Positions 29,088 to 37,722 are shown, counted from the first letter of the stretch. The stretch: DNA of 64,000 nt from Sporosarcina sp. FSL K6-2383 (GCF_038618305.1 NZ_CP152017.1:1527501-1591500); one strand, 5' to 3'. Translations and numbers: made by a program. The notes: generated by a model from the sequence alone, not told the origin.

Positions 29088-30101
29088 TTGGTTAAGAAAG
29101 AAAAAGGAATGACTGGTAAACAAAAAGCAGCACTCCTGCTCATTTCCCTCGGTCCGGAAGTGTCGGCGGCGGTATATAAGCATTTGAGTGAGGATGAAAT
29201 TGAGCGCCTAACACTTGAAATTTCAGGTGTCAAAAAAGTCGAATCTTCTATAAAAGAAGAGATTATCGAAGAGTTTCATAATATCGCATTAGCGCAGGAT
29301 TATATCTCACAAGGTGGGATTGGCTATGCGAAAACGGTGCTTGAAAAAGCATTGGGTAAAGATCATGCACAAGCGATTATTAATCGTTTGACTTCATCTT
29401 TACAAGTAAGACCTTTTGACTTTGCTAGGCGTGCTGATCCATCTCAAATTTTGAATTTTATACAAAATGAGCATCCACAAACGATTGCGTTGATTTTGTC
29501 CTATTTAGAGGCAGAGCAGGCGGGAATGATTTTATCATCATTGCCGCAGGAAATGCAGGCGGATATTGCAAGAAGAATTGCGACGATGGACTCAACTTCA
29601 CCAGAAGTCATCAGTGAAGTTGAAGCGGTTCTTGAACGCAAACTATCTTCAACAGTGACACAGGACTTTACAGAAACGGGTGGCGTCGATGCAGTAGTTG
29701 AAGTATTGAACGGCGTAGACCGAGCAACAGAGAAAACAATTCTCGATGCGCTTGAAATTCAAGACCCGGAGCTAGCAGAAGAGATTCGCAAGCGGATGTT
29801 CGTCTTCGAAGATATTGTCACATTGGATAATCGTTCGATTCAACGAATTGTTCGCGATTGTGAGAACGAAGACTTGATCCTATCACTAAAAGTTTCTAGT
29901 GAGGAAGTAAAAGAAGTGTTGTACCGCAATATGTCTCAGCGTATGGCAGAATCATTCCAGGAAGAGATGGACGTCATGGGACCTGTTCGTTTACGTGATG
30001 TAGAAGAAGCGCAAGCACGTATTGTAAGTATCATTAGAAGACTTGAAGATTCAGGTGAAATCATCATTGCGCGTGGCGGAGGAGATGATATCATTGTCTA
30101 A
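29088..30101 (+). CDS. fliG: Flagellar motor switch protein FliG
   Basis: Rotor protein that meets the MotAB stator and sets torque and direction; 337 residues. The N-terminal part binds FliF; the middle has the EHPQTIALILSYLE motif; the C-terminal torque helix lies around VTLDNRSIQRIVRDCENEDL. The start is TTG 29088 (MVKKEKGMTGKQKAALLL), seven bases after ACGGAGGGATG. fliH begins eight bases before its stop. Confidence 0.97.
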   Translation: MVKKEKGMTGKQKAALLLISLGPEVSAAVYKHLSEDEIERLTLEISGVKKVESSIKEEIIEEFHNIALAQDYISQGGIGYAKTVLEKALGKDHAQAIINRLTSSLQVRPFDFARRADPSQILNFIQNEHPQTIALILSYLEAEQAGMILSSLPQEMQADIARRIATMDSTSPEVISEVEAVLERKLSSTVTQDFTETGGVDAVVEVLNGVDRATEKTILDALEIQDPELAEEIRKRMFVFEDIVTLDNRSIQRIVRDCENEDLILSLKVSSEEVKEVLYRNMSQRMAESFQEEMDVMGPVRLRDVEEAQARIVSIIRRLEDSGEIIIARGGGDDIIV

Positions 30102-30864
30102 TGTATTTCGTTCATTCAACATGTTATCCCAACAAGGGCAAATGAGAGAAATTTCAATCCGTAGTTTAACGATTCCGCAGGAGCTCGACGTAAAGGATGA
30201 ACTAACATTAGAGGATGTACTTGCGGAACGTGACCGTCTGTTGAAAGCTGCGAAACATGAAATTGAGCAGGGAAAAGCGGAAATCGAACAGATGCGACAA
30301 ATTGCGACCGAGGATATTTCAGCTATGCAGGAAGCTTGGCAGGATGAAAAAACAGTGCTGCAACAGCAGGCCTATGACGAAGGCTTCCAAGTCGGCTTTG
30401 AAGAAGGCCGTAACAAAGCATTAGCAGATATGGATAATGCTGTTCGAATTGCTAATGAAGCAACAGAACAATCTTATAAAAATGCGCAGCAATATTTGGA
30501 TAGTCAAGAGCGAGTCATTCTTGAATTGGGTATGAGGACAGCAGAACGCATCATGGGTCAAGTGTTAGAGGAAGATGAAACGAATTATATTACAGTTGTA
30601 AAAAGGGCGCTCAAGGAAGCACGAGAAATGAAAGAGATTAAATTATATGTTTCTCTCAATTACTTTGAATTAGTTTCTGACAATCGTGCAGAGCTTGCAG
30701 CTATTTTTCCGCCAGATGTACCCTTTCTAATTTTTGCCAACGAAGAGTTTGAAGCGGCGCAGTGTTATATCGAAACCAATCATGGTCGAATTGTAGTTAG
30801 TATCGACGAACAGCTAAACGAATTAAGAGAAGGGCTCGTAGAAATCATGGAAGGCGGGGATTGA
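30094..30864 (+). CDS. fliH: Flagellar export ATPase regulator FliH
   Basis: Stator-like partner of the FliI ATPase that links it to the export gate; 256 residues. Central coiled coil rich in Gln and Glu (about 45-130) contains GFQVGFEEGRNKA, the usual FliH GxxxG-like region, and the C-terminal FliI-binding domain has ILELGMRTAERIMGQVL. The start is TTG 30094 (MSNVFRSFNML) behind GGAGGAG; it overlaps fliG by eight bases. The stop overlaps the region before fliI. Confidence 0.93.
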   Translation: MSNVFRSFNMLSQQGQMREISIRSLTIPQELDVKDELTLEDVLAERDRLLKAAKHEIEQGKAEIEQMRQIATEDISAMQEAWQDEKTVLQQQAYDEGFQVGFEEGRNKALADMDNAVRIANEATEQSYKNAQQYLDSQERVILELGMRTAERIMGQVLEEDETNYITVVKRALKEAREMKEIKLYVSLNYFELVSDNRAELAAIFPPDVPFLIFANEEFEAAQCYIETNHGRIVVSIDEQLNELREGLVEIMEGGD

Positions 30865-30866
30865 CG

Positions 30867-32198
30867 ATGAAAAAAGCGGAGGAACTAACCGACTTTATAC
30901 CAAAAGTGAAGACTTTTAAAAAGTTTGGTCGTGTTGCCCGCGTTGTCGGTCTCATGATTGAGTCACAAGGTCCAGAGAGTTCTATCGGAGACGTCTGTCT
31001 GATCCATTTGAATACATCTAGTAAAGGTGATTCAATCATTAAGGCAGAGGTCGTAGGCTTTCGGGAAGAAGTTGTTATCCTTATGCCTTATATGAACGTT
31101 CGCGATATTTCAAGCGGTTGCCTCGTCGAAGGTACAGGTAAACCACTTGAAGTGAAGGTCGGTATGAATTTAATTGGGAAAGTACTCGATTCGATGGGCA
31201 ATCCTATTGATAAAAGCCCACTACCCAAGGGACTGACGACTGTGCGAACAGAGCAAGATCCACCGAATGCATTAACGCGTCCACCCATTGATGAAAAACT
31301 AGCTGTAGGTGTTAAAGCAATTGACGGCATGCTGACGGTAGGTAATGGTCAACGTGTGGGGATTTTTGCGGGGTCGGGTGTCGGGAAAAGTACCTTACTA
31401 GGCATGATTGCACGTAATACAACCGCAGATATCAATGTTATCGCGCTTATCGGAGAACGAGGTCGTGAAGTTCGTGAATTCATCGAACGCGATCTTGGGC
31501 CAGAGGGCATGAAAAAGACCATTGTCGTTGCGGCAACTTCAGATCAACCTGCCCTCATGCGTATTAAGGGCGCGTACACGGCGACTGCAATTGCTGAGTA
31601 TTTTAGGGACAAAGGAATGAACGTCATGCTCATGATGGACTCTGTCACCCGAATTGCCATGGCGCAGCGTGAAATTGGACTAGCTGTTGGAGAGCCACCA
31701 GCAACCCGTGGATATACACCTTCAGTCTTTGCAATACTCCCTAAAATACTAGAACGTACTGGGACAAATGAACACGGCGCGATTACAGCGTTCTATACCG
31801 TTCTCGTCGATGGCGATGATATGAATGAGCCGATTGCCGATGCGGTCCGCGGAATCTTAGATGGTCATATTGTCTTAGACCGGACGCTAGCAAATAAGGG
31901 GCAATATCCTGCCATTAATGTTTTGAAAAGTGTCAGTCGGTTAATGAACCATATTGCCGACCCCGAACATGTAAAAGCAGCTGAAAGATTACGCGATTTA
32001 TATTATACGTACAATAAATCCGAAGATCTTATTAATATAGGGGCTTATAAACGAGGGACATCAAAAGAAATCGATCAGGCTATTGAATACGAACCGCTGA
32101 TTACAAATTTTTTGAAGCAAGGCTTTAGAGATAATATTTCAATGGCCGATAGTATAGAAGAACTAATAGCACTCGGAATTGGAGGCGGTGTATCGTGA
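30867..32198 (+). CDS. fliI: Flagellum-specific ATP synthase FliI
   Basis: F1-beta-like hexameric ATPase that energises and orders flagellar export; 443 residues. Walker A GSGVGKST is at 169-176, followed by GERGREVREF and Walker B VMLMMDSVTR, and the type-III signature EPPATRGYTPSVFA. ATG 30867 has AAGGCGGGG at good distance; an in-frame TTG at 30861 is less likely. The stop overlaps the fliJ start. Confidence 0.98.
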   Translation: MKKAEELTDFIPKVKTFKKFGRVARVVGLMIESQGPESSIGDVCLIHLNTSSKGDSIIKAEVVGFREEVVILMPYMNVRDISSGCLVEGTGKPLEVKVGMNLIGKVLDSMGNPIDKSPLPKGLTTVRTEQDPPNALTRPPIDEKLAVGVKAIDGMLTVGNGQRVGIFAGSGVGKSTLLGMIARNTTADINVIALIGERGREVREFIERDLGPEGMKKTIVVAATSDQPALMRIKGAYTATAIAEYFRDKGMNVMLMMDSVTRIAMAQREIGLAVGEPPATRGYTPSVFAILPKILERTGTNEHGAITAFYTVLVDGDDMNEPIADAVRGILDGHIVLDRTLANKGQYPAINVLKSVSRLMNHIADPEHVKAAERLRDLYYTYNKSEDLINIGAYKRGTSKEIDQAIEYEPLITNFLKQGFRDNISMADSIEELIALGIGGGVS

Positions 32199-32647
32199 AG
32201 GCCTACCAATATCGCTTTGAAAAAGTGTTGATGTACCGTGAACAAGAAAAAACAGAAACTGAAATCGAGTATAAAGAAGCCGTTCAGGCATTCGAAATTG
32301 TTGCAACTCAGCTATATGACCTACTGAAAAAGAAGGAAGACACGCTTGTAGAACAAGAGGGAAAAATGGAAATTGGTTTTTCTGTCAATGAAATTCATCA
32401 CTATGTTCGCTTCCTTGAAAGCCTTGAAAAAAGGATTGCGGTGACGCAACAGCAGGTCATGCAAGCTCGTTCAAAAATGACTTGGTTCGAGGACAAGTTG
32501 CTTGAAAGAACGCTTGAAGTGCGCAAGTTTGAGAAAATGAAAGAAAAAGATCATGAAAATCATCGTACTGAAATGGAACAGCTGGAAGCCATCCAGCTTG
32601 ATGAATTAGCAACGTTGAAGTTCCGTAGAAGAGAAAACGGGTGGTAA
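32195..32647 (+). CDS. fliJ: Flagellar export chaperone FliJ
   Basis: A 150-residue, almost fully coiled-coil protein between fliI and the MotE-like gene, in the fixed position of FliJ. It begins MKAYQYRFEKVLMYREQEK, the usual FliJ start. FliJ inserts in the FliI hexamer and contacts FlhA. Start is GTG 32195, overlapping the fliI stop; GGAGGCGGTG lies upstream. Confidence 0.93.
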   Translation: MKAYQYRFEKVLMYREQEKTETEIEYKEAVQAFEIVATQLYDLLKKKEDTLVEQEGKMEIGFSVNEIHHYVRFLESLEKRIAVTQQQVMQARSKMTWFEDKLLERTLEVRKFEKMKEKDHENHRTEMEQLEAIQLDELATLKFRRRENGW

Positions 32648-32648
32648 T

Positions 32649-33260
32649 GTGACGAAAAAGGCGAAAGAAATAAATTCAATACCCGAAGAGACAAGTAAAA
32701 AATCAGCTGGGGTATTCCAAATCCTGTTACTTTGGATATTCATCCCATTGCTCTTTGTCTCAGCTGTCCTACTTATCCTTGCAAAGTTTGCAGATATTAA
32801 TGTATTTGACAAAGCAAAAGAGTGGACTGAAACGCTTCCTTTCGTAAGTGAGAAAAAAGAGGAAGATGTAGGAATAGGTAATCTTGTCTTGGAAGAACGC
32901 GTTGTGTCGTTACAAGCGGAAATCAAGGAAAAAGAAGCCGAACTATTTAATCTACAAAGTGATTTTGATAAATCGGCCGATGAGCAGGATAAGTTACTAA
33001 TTGAACAGCAAAGGCTAATCGATGAAATTGCCCGACTGACTAACGAACAGGATGATACAAAAAAAGAATTCAAAAGTATCATTACAACTTATGAGCAAAT
33101 GTCTGCAAAATCGGTAGCGCCAGTCATTACAGAAATGGCAGATACGGAAGCCATTCGTATTTTAGCAAGCTTAAAACCGGATACATTAGCTGCTGTGCTT
33201 GAGAAGATGGCACCTGAGGATGCGGCAAAGTATACGACCTTAATGACAGGTGAACAATAG
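32649..33260 (+). CDS. ylxF: MotE-like flagellar protein YlxF
   Basis: A 203-residue membrane-anchored protein: one membrane segment at about 22-46, coiled coil at about 80-140, and a C-terminal part resembling the MgtE N-terminal domain (ILASLKPDTLAAVLEKMAPEDAAKYTTLM). Related MotE proteins stabilise the stator in other bacteria; in Firmicutes the gene is always between fliJ and fliK and its role is not settled. Start GTG 32649 after GGGTGG. A 164-base gap holding repeat R2b separates it from fliK. Confidence 0.85.
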   Translation: MTKKAKEINSIPEETSKKSAGVFQILLLWIFIPLLFVSAVLLILAKFADINVFDKAKEWTETLPFVSEKKEEDVGIGNLVLEERVVSLQAEIKEKEAELFNLQSDFDKSADEQDKLLIEQQRLIDEIARLTNEQDDTKKEFKSIITTYEQMSAKSVAPVITEMADTEAIRILASLKPDTLAAVLEKMAPEDAAKYTTLMTGEQ

Positions 33261-33290
33261 CGTATTATCTGATTTTAGTAGAAAACCCTG

Positions 33291-33396
33291 GCTGAAATCA
33301 GATAAAGCCTCCGGCGGATGTCAGGGATTTTGAAAGGAGTGAATTGAGCAAGCTCAATTCAAAATCCCGACGCAATTACGCCAAGGCGTAATTGAT
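33291..33396. repeat. Intergenic repeat R2, copy b (best-preserved)
   Basis: Three palindromes in tandem: GGGATTTTGAA (33324-33334) with TTCAAAATCCC (33358-33368); inside it GAATTGAGC (33341-33349) with GCTCAATTC (33352-33360); then CAATTACGCC (33373-33382) with GGCGTAATTG (33385-33394). It lies inside the fla/che operon, ending 15 bases before the fliK ribosome binding site. The lack of a T run argues against a plain terminator. Confidence 0.88.
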
Positions 33397-33424
33397 TGAC
33401 TCAAACATGAAGGGAGGTGAAAGA

Positions 33425-34708
33425 GTGAATATCGCAGCACTACAAGCAATGGTTGGGCAGAATCTACAAACTCTATCGAATGGAGTGCAAAGTGGTCAAG
33501 CAGCAACCGGAACGTTTGGTTCAGTTTTTGGTAGTATTGTTGCAGCTGAAACAGCAGTAATAGTACCAATTCAACAGCAGTCAGCTGATCAGGTTACTGA
33601 AGAGTCCATACTAGCTATTTTTAATGCACAGTCAGTTGAAGAACTGGAGGCTGCTTTAAAAGAGCTAGGTGGTGATGGAGTATTATCCTCCATGACCAAT
33701 GTAGGCAGCCTAGAAGAGTTGGCAAGTTTGTTAAACATCGAGCCAAAGCAATTGATGGAAGGTATCTTATCTTTGTTGGAGAAGGCGGGACTTAGTCAAG
33801 AGGATCTATCGGAATTGGCCGACTCAACTGATTTTTGGAGCGTATTGAATGCTATTGATAAAGTAGCACCACAGTTTTTTGGTCAATTATCTGATGAGCT
33901 GGCAGGCAAGGGAGAACTTTCAAAGCAGCAGGCAGTTGACTTGTTAACATTATTGAAAACAGTCGCGTTAGTTGCACCTAAAACAGACTTATTATTGAAA
34001 CAGGAGCAGCAGGTTTTCTCATTGCAAAGTACTCTTGTAGCAGCAGCCGGACAATTTGAAGAAACACTTACTACTAACAATTCTACTAAGTTGGACATGC
34101 TGCAGCTAATGGAATCGAAGTCTACCGTCCGATTGGTCATCCAAACAAATCAGGGGCAATCACAGGCAGATGATGAGGTGGCTAACAAAAATGCTGAACC
34201 ATCCCAGCAAGTTTCAGGAAATGCAGCTAACGTAGCAATGCCTAAAGGCGAATTTACGATTACAGAGGCAGAAAATCGTAACAATGCTGCACGTAACGAG
34301 GCGTTAGTCCGTGAAATGCAGAATGTCTTCAAACGTGCTAATTTTGGTCAAATAGGTGGCACAAATCGCCTGCTGATTAAATTATATCCAGAACATCTTG
34401 GACAAGTACGTATTGAATTGCTACAAGTGAACGGTATTATGACCGCGAGAATTCTTGCATCCACAGCATTAGGGAAAGAAATGCTTGATAGTCAGCTGAA
34501 TCAGCTTCGACAAGCGTTCCTACAGCAAAACTTGCCGGTAGAACGGATCGACGTTTCCCAAACATTGCAAGATACAGCAAGAAATGATCGCGAGCAAGCC
34601 TTTAATCAGCAATTTAAAAATGATGGTCAAGAAAATGACGGTCAGCGAGAGCAATCCGATGAGGAACAATTAACATTCGAAGAATATATGATTGAGTTGG
34701 AGGTGTAA
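33425..34708 (+). CDS. fliK: Flagellar hook-length control protein FliK
   Basis: Secreted ruler that stops hook growth and switches FlhB to filament export; 427 residues. The N-terminal and middle parts are weakly conserved, Gln/Ala/Ser-rich. The C-terminal hook-control domain is clear (about 305-370): LIKLYPEHLGQVRIELLQVN, then LNQLRQAFLQQNLPVERIDV. The start is GTG 33425 after GGGAGGTG; ATG 33407 upstream is possible but lacks a site. Followed by flgD after two bases. Confidence 0.93.
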   Translation: MNIAALQAMVGQNLQTLSNGVQSGQAATGTFGSVFGSIVAAETAVIVPIQQQSADQVTEESILAIFNAQSVEELEAALKELGGDGVLSSMTNVGSLEELASLLNIEPKQLMEGILSLLEKAGLSQEDLSELADSTDFWSVLNAIDKVAPQFFGQLSDELAGKGELSKQQAVDLLTLLKTVALVAPKTDLLLKQEQQVFSLQSTLVAAAGQFEETLTTNNSTKLDMLQLMESKSTVRLVIQTNQGQSQADDEVANKNAEPSQQVSGNAANVAMPKGEFTITEAENRNNAARNEALVREMQNVFKRANFGQIGGTNRLLIKLYPEHLGQVRIELLQVNGIMTARILASTALGKEMLDSQLNQLRQAFLQQNLPVERIDVSQTLQDTARNDREQAFNQQFKNDGQENDGQREQSDEEQLTFEEYMIELEV

Positions 34709-34710
34709 CA

Positions 34711-35382
34711 ATGGCAATTGAAGGCCAAAAACCGATTACGGGAAATGATTATCTTATCAACAGACAGCGAGATGAGCGTAAAACAGGTGATGGAACGTTA
34801 GGTAAAGACGATTTCATGAAGCTATTGATTGCTCAATTGCAAAACCAAGACCCAACAAATCCGATGAAGGATAATGAGTTTATTGCACAAATGGCGCAGT
34901 TTTCAGCACTTGAACAAACGATGAACCTGTCCAAGTCATTCGAAAAGTTCGCTGAAGCACAAACGCAAGCACAAATGATTCAGTATACGAGTTTTGTTGG
35001 TAAAAACGTCAAATGGCATGAGTTAAAGCTAGATGAACAAGGCAATCCCATTAAAGGCGAAGATGGTAAGCTAGAAGTTGAAGAAGGTACGAATCAAATT
35101 GTGTCTATCAAGTATGAAAACGGCGACGTCAAGTTCATCTTAGACAATGACAAAGAGATAACACCAGGAAATATCTCAGAAGTGAAGACAGCAGGATCAG
35201 GCGAAACGAATAGCCTTGTTGAAGCGAGTATGCTAATCGGTAAGACGGTAGGCTATATGGACGGCGAGGAAGAAAAAACAGGTAAAGTGATTTCAGTTTC
35301 AAATAAAGGTGGAAAACTGGAGTACATCTTAGAAGGTGATATCCGCATTGAGGGTAAAAACTTCACTTCAATAAGTGCATAA
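34711..35382 (+). CDS. flgD: Flagellar hook capping protein FlgD
   Basis: Scaffold that caps the growing hook; 223 residues. The N-terminal signature LGKDDFMKLLIAQLQNQDPT followed by FIAQMAQFSALEQ is diagnostic. The C-terminal half is beta-rich. GGAGGTGTAAC precedes ATG 34711. The next gene, a small operon protein, begins 20 bases later. Confidence 0.96.
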   Translation: MAIEGQKPITGNDYLINRQRDERKTGDGTLGKDDFMKLLIAQLQNQDPTNPMKDNEFIAQMAQFSALEQTMNLSKSFEKFAEAQTQAQMIQYTSFVGKNVKWHELKLDEQGNPIKGEDGKLEVEEGTNQIVSIKYENGDVKFILDNDKEITPGNISEVKTAGSGETNSLVEASMLIGKTVGYMDGEEEKTGKVISVSNKGGKLEYILEGDIRIEGKNFTSISA

Positions 35383-35402
35383 CTTAAGAACGGAGCGATT
35401 GT

Positions 35403-35783
35403 ATGGACAAACTGAATTTCCATCGCATTCCATCGCAACCGCTTATTCGCCCGGGTCAATCGCAAGTAGTAGCACCTAGCCCGAAGCAGTCATTTATCGA
35501 GCATTTAAACAATGCACTACAGCCCGCAACGCTTAAAATAAGCAAACATGCAGCTGACAGGTTAATGGAACGCAATATCCACATATCAGATGCCGAATGG
35601 GCACGTGTGACGGATATGGTGAATGAGGCAAAATCAAAAGGAATAAAAGAGTCGCTTGTTTTGATGGACCAAGCAGCACTGATTGTGAGTGCAAAGAATT
35701 CAACGGTTATTACAGCGATGGATCGCACAGAAGCAAAAAATCAATTATTTACGAACATCGACGGCACAATCGTGCTCAGCTAA
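35403..35783 (+). CDS. Flagellar operon protein, TIGR02530-like
   Basis: A 126-residue protein of a family found between flgD and flgE in many Firmicutes, without a known function. The conserved core is LKISKHAADRLMERNI, then SLVLMDQAALIVSAKN and a final IDGTIVLS. No signal peptide or membrane segment. Start ATG 35403 after CGGAGCG. The fixed location suggests a part in hook assembly, for instance as a cytosolic helper, but that is inference from context only. Confidence 0.8.
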   Translation: MDKLNFHRIPSQPLIRPGQSQVVAPSPKQSFIEHLNNALQPATLKISKHAADRLMERNIHISDAEWARVTDMVNEAKSKGIKESLVLMDQAALIVSAKNSTVITAMDRTEAKNQLFTNIDGTIVLS

Positions 35784-35787
35784 CATT

Positions 35788-35838
35788 TTGGCAGGACCGT
35801 AAAGGATGCCAACGAGCCGCGGACTGATTGAAGCGGCT
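35788..35838. other. Two short hairpins before flgE
   Basis: TTGGCA (35788-35793) with TGCCAA (35807-35812), then AGCCG (35815-35819) with CGGCT (35834-35838). No T run follows. They fill the 86-base gap between the TIGR02530-like gene and flgE. Confidence 0.5.
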
Positions 35839-35869
35839 ACACTCAAAACCGAGAGGGGAAAATTATTTT

Positions 35870-36850
35870 ATGTTACGCTCAATGTACTCAGGTATCTCAG
35901 GTCTACGAAACTTTCAAACAAAACTAGACGTTATCGGGAACAATATTGCCAACGTTAATACTTATGGATTTAAAAAAGGTAGAACGATTTTTAAGGATTT
36001 GATTTCGCAGACAGTTGCGGGGGCATCAGCCGGTAATGAGACACGCGGTGGGGTCAATCCAAAACAAGTAGGCCTTGGGTCGCAAATAGCAGCTATAGAT
36101 ACGCTTCACACAGGTGGGTCAACACAGTTTACAGGTAACACATTGGATTTGGCGATTGCTGGAGATGGATTCTTTCAAGTTGCGGACGGAGTTGGTGTAG
36201 ACGGGGCAGGAGTTGGAACATTCACAAATATACTCTATACAAGAGCTGGGAATTTTTATATGGATAGTGATGGCTATTTGGTGAACGGGGATGGAAAGTT
36301 TTTGGTTGGGGAAGGTATCGGATGGGATGGAACACCAGAGGGGGTAGGAACTGATTATCCCCTTGCCGCGGCTGTAACTAGTACTTACGATCCGACAGAT
36401 CCAGCTACCTCAAATCTCGATACTAATGAGGATGGGATTCCAGATGACCTTCCAACTGATGGAGGAGGGGCTTATACACCAATACGAATCCCCAAAAATG
36501 CCCAATCAATGAGCGTTGGACAGGATGGAACCGTTACGTTTGTTGATGCAGGCGGGGCACTTAGATGGGCTGGTCAATTGACAATGGCGAAATTCTCGAA
36601 CCCGGGTGGTCTTGATAAGGTTGGAGGGAATTATTTCCAACAATCAGGGAACTCTGGTGTTCCATTAATACAAGTAGGTACTAAAGAAGGAATGGGGAAA
36701 GTTGAATCAGGCTTCCTAGAAATGTCCAACGTCGACCTTGCTGAAGAATTCACAGAAATGATCGTTGCACAACGTGGTTTCCAAGCGAATACACGTATCA
36801 TCACAACATCTGATGAAATCCTGCAAGAGCTTGTTAACTTGAAACGATAA
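35870..36850 (+). CDS. flgE: Flagellar hook protein FlgE with central insertion
   Basis: Hook subunit of 326 residues; B. subtilis FlgE is 264. N-terminal MLRSMYSGISGLRNFQTKLD and the C-terminal FQANTRIITTSDEILQELVN are nearly as in B. subtilis. The extra length is mainly at 148-200, between DGKFLVGEG and YTPIRIPKN; it contains DTNEDGIPDD (184-193), a run of alternating acidic residues like calcium-binding loops of thrombospondin type 3 or dockerin repeats. ATG 35870 follows AGAGGGG; upstream in-frame codons back to 35828 are not conserved. Gly-rich FlgG-like naming is possible, but operon position supports the hook. Confidence 0.92.
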   Translation: MLRSMYSGISGLRNFQTKLDVIGNNIANVNTYGFKKGRTIFKDLISQTVAGASAGNETRGGVNPKQVGLGSQIAAIDTLHTGGSTQFTGNTLDLAIAGDGFFQVADGVGVDGAGVGTFTNILYTRAGNFYMDSDGYLVNGDGKFLVGEGIGWDGTPEGVGTDYPLAAAVTSTYDPTDPATSNLDTNEDGIPDDLPTDGGGAYTPIRIPKNAQSMSVGQDGTVTFVDAGGALRWAGQLTMAKFSNPGGLDKVGGNYFQQSGNSGVPLIQVGTKEGMGKVESGFLEMSNVDLAEEFTEMIVAQRGFQANTRIITTSDEILQELVNLKR

Positions 36851-36883
36851 CTAGATTAGTTGAATAGATGAATATCAAAAGTA

Positions 36884-36980
36884 ACTAAGCGAAGGTGCCT
36901 TTAAAGGGGTAGCCGAAGCCATAAGACTAGTGGCGAAGCTACTTGGCTTATGGCGGGAGGCATCCCCTAGCGCCGAAGCG
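36884..36980. repeat. Palindromic intergenic repeat R1, copy b
   Basis: About 70 percent like copy a at 9624-9721 by eye. The central helix is CCATAAG (36919-36925) with CTTATGG (36947-36953); apical AGTGGC with GCTACT; outer GGGG with CCCC and GGTGC with GCGCC (one G-U). It lies in the flgE-swrD gap within fla/che. There is no T run. Confidence 0.88.
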
Positions 36981-37040
36981 GATTCAATGGTATTCTTTAT
37001 TTCAAAATATAACAATTAAACTACCATAGCTGTCACTAGA

Positions 37041-37082
37041 AAAGGAGGGTCGGGCCGGCTCTTGAAGCCCGGCCCCTTACAT
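37041..37082 (+). promoter_or_regulatory. Strong Shine-Dalgarno plus GC-rich hairpin before swrD
   Basis: AAAGGAGGG (37041-37049) is followed by GGGCCGG (37052-37058) paired with CCGGCCC (37069-37075), then seven bases to ATG 37083. On the linear sequence the site is 33 bases from the ATG; if the hairpin forms, the remaining distance is nine bases, which is optimal. TTG 37062, in frame in the hairpin loop, is the competing start, 12 bases from the site. Confidence 0.65.
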
Positions 37083-37304
37083 ATGATTCAGGTTACACGT
37101 TTGAATGGCAGTACGTTCACCTTGAACGCACTGTACATAGAGAAGATTGAGTCGTTCCCTGATACGACCATCACGCTTACAACAGGCTCCAAATATGTAG
37201 TCCTCGATAAGGCTGATCTTGTTAACAGCCGGATTATCGAATTTTACAAATCGGTTCAGTTGTTATCAAATCCGTTTATCCGAGGTGAAGAAGATGAAGA
37301 ATAA
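37083..37304 (+). CDS. swrD: Swarming motility protein SwrD (FlbD/YlzI family)
   Basis: A 73-residue protein that in B. subtilis raises stator power for swarming. The family start MIQVTRLNGSTFTLNALYIE and the middle PDTTITLTTGSKYVV are clear. The ATG at 37083 fits homologues; TTG 37062 would add seven residues (MKPGPLH) and is nearer to the ribosome binding site. The end overlaps the fliL start by 11 bases and is unusually acidic (GEEDEE). Confidence 0.9.
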   Translation: MIQVTRLNGSTFTLNALYIEKIESFPDTTITLTTGSKYVVLDKADLVNSRIIEFYKSVQLLSNPFIRGEEDEE

Positions 37305-37722
37305 AGCATTGACAATATCGCTTATCATTCTAGTATGTATTACACTAATTGGTATCGTTGCACTCATACTCGTTATGCAGTTGAACAAAGCTGATGCCGG
37401 GGCAAAAGAACCGACAATTGAAGAGATTATTGAAAACTCGGTTGATATCGAGGAAATTACAACAAATTTAGTGGGTAAACAATTTATTCGTATCTCTTTA
37501 AAAATCCAAACAGATAATGTAAAAGCGGCGGATGAATTGGCGAAAAGAGATTTTCAAGTGAAAAATATTTTGATCCAAGAACTATCTGAAATGACGCCAC
37601 AGGATTTAGAAGGTAAAGCCGGTAAACAGGCATTAGAAGATTCGATAAAATCACAATTGAACCCACTTATGCAACAGGGGGAAATTCAAAAAGTCTATAT
37701 CGTCTCACACATCATTCAATAA
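37294..37722 (+). CDS. fliL: Flagellar basal body-associated protein FliL
   Basis: Single-pass membrane protein around the stator; 142 residues with a membrane segment at about 5-30 (ISLIILVCITLIGIVALIL) and an external SPFH-like domain ending LNPLMQQGEIQKVYIVSHII. The start is ATG 37294 (MKNKALTIS) after GAGGTGAAG; upstream in-frame codons lie in swrD. A 340-base gap with repeat R3 follows. Confidence 0.93.
   Translation: MKNKALTISLIILVCITLIGIVALILVMQLNKADAGAKEPTIEEIIENSVDIEEITTNLVGKQFIRISLKIQTDNVKAADELAKRDFQVKNILIQELSEMTPQDLEGKAGKQALEDSIKSQLNPLMQQGEIQKVYIVSHIIQ

Noticed and set aside
33291..33396. R2b as a simple rho-independent terminator
   Set aside because: Strong palindromes but no T tract, location inside the operon, and related copies elsewhere without terminator context.
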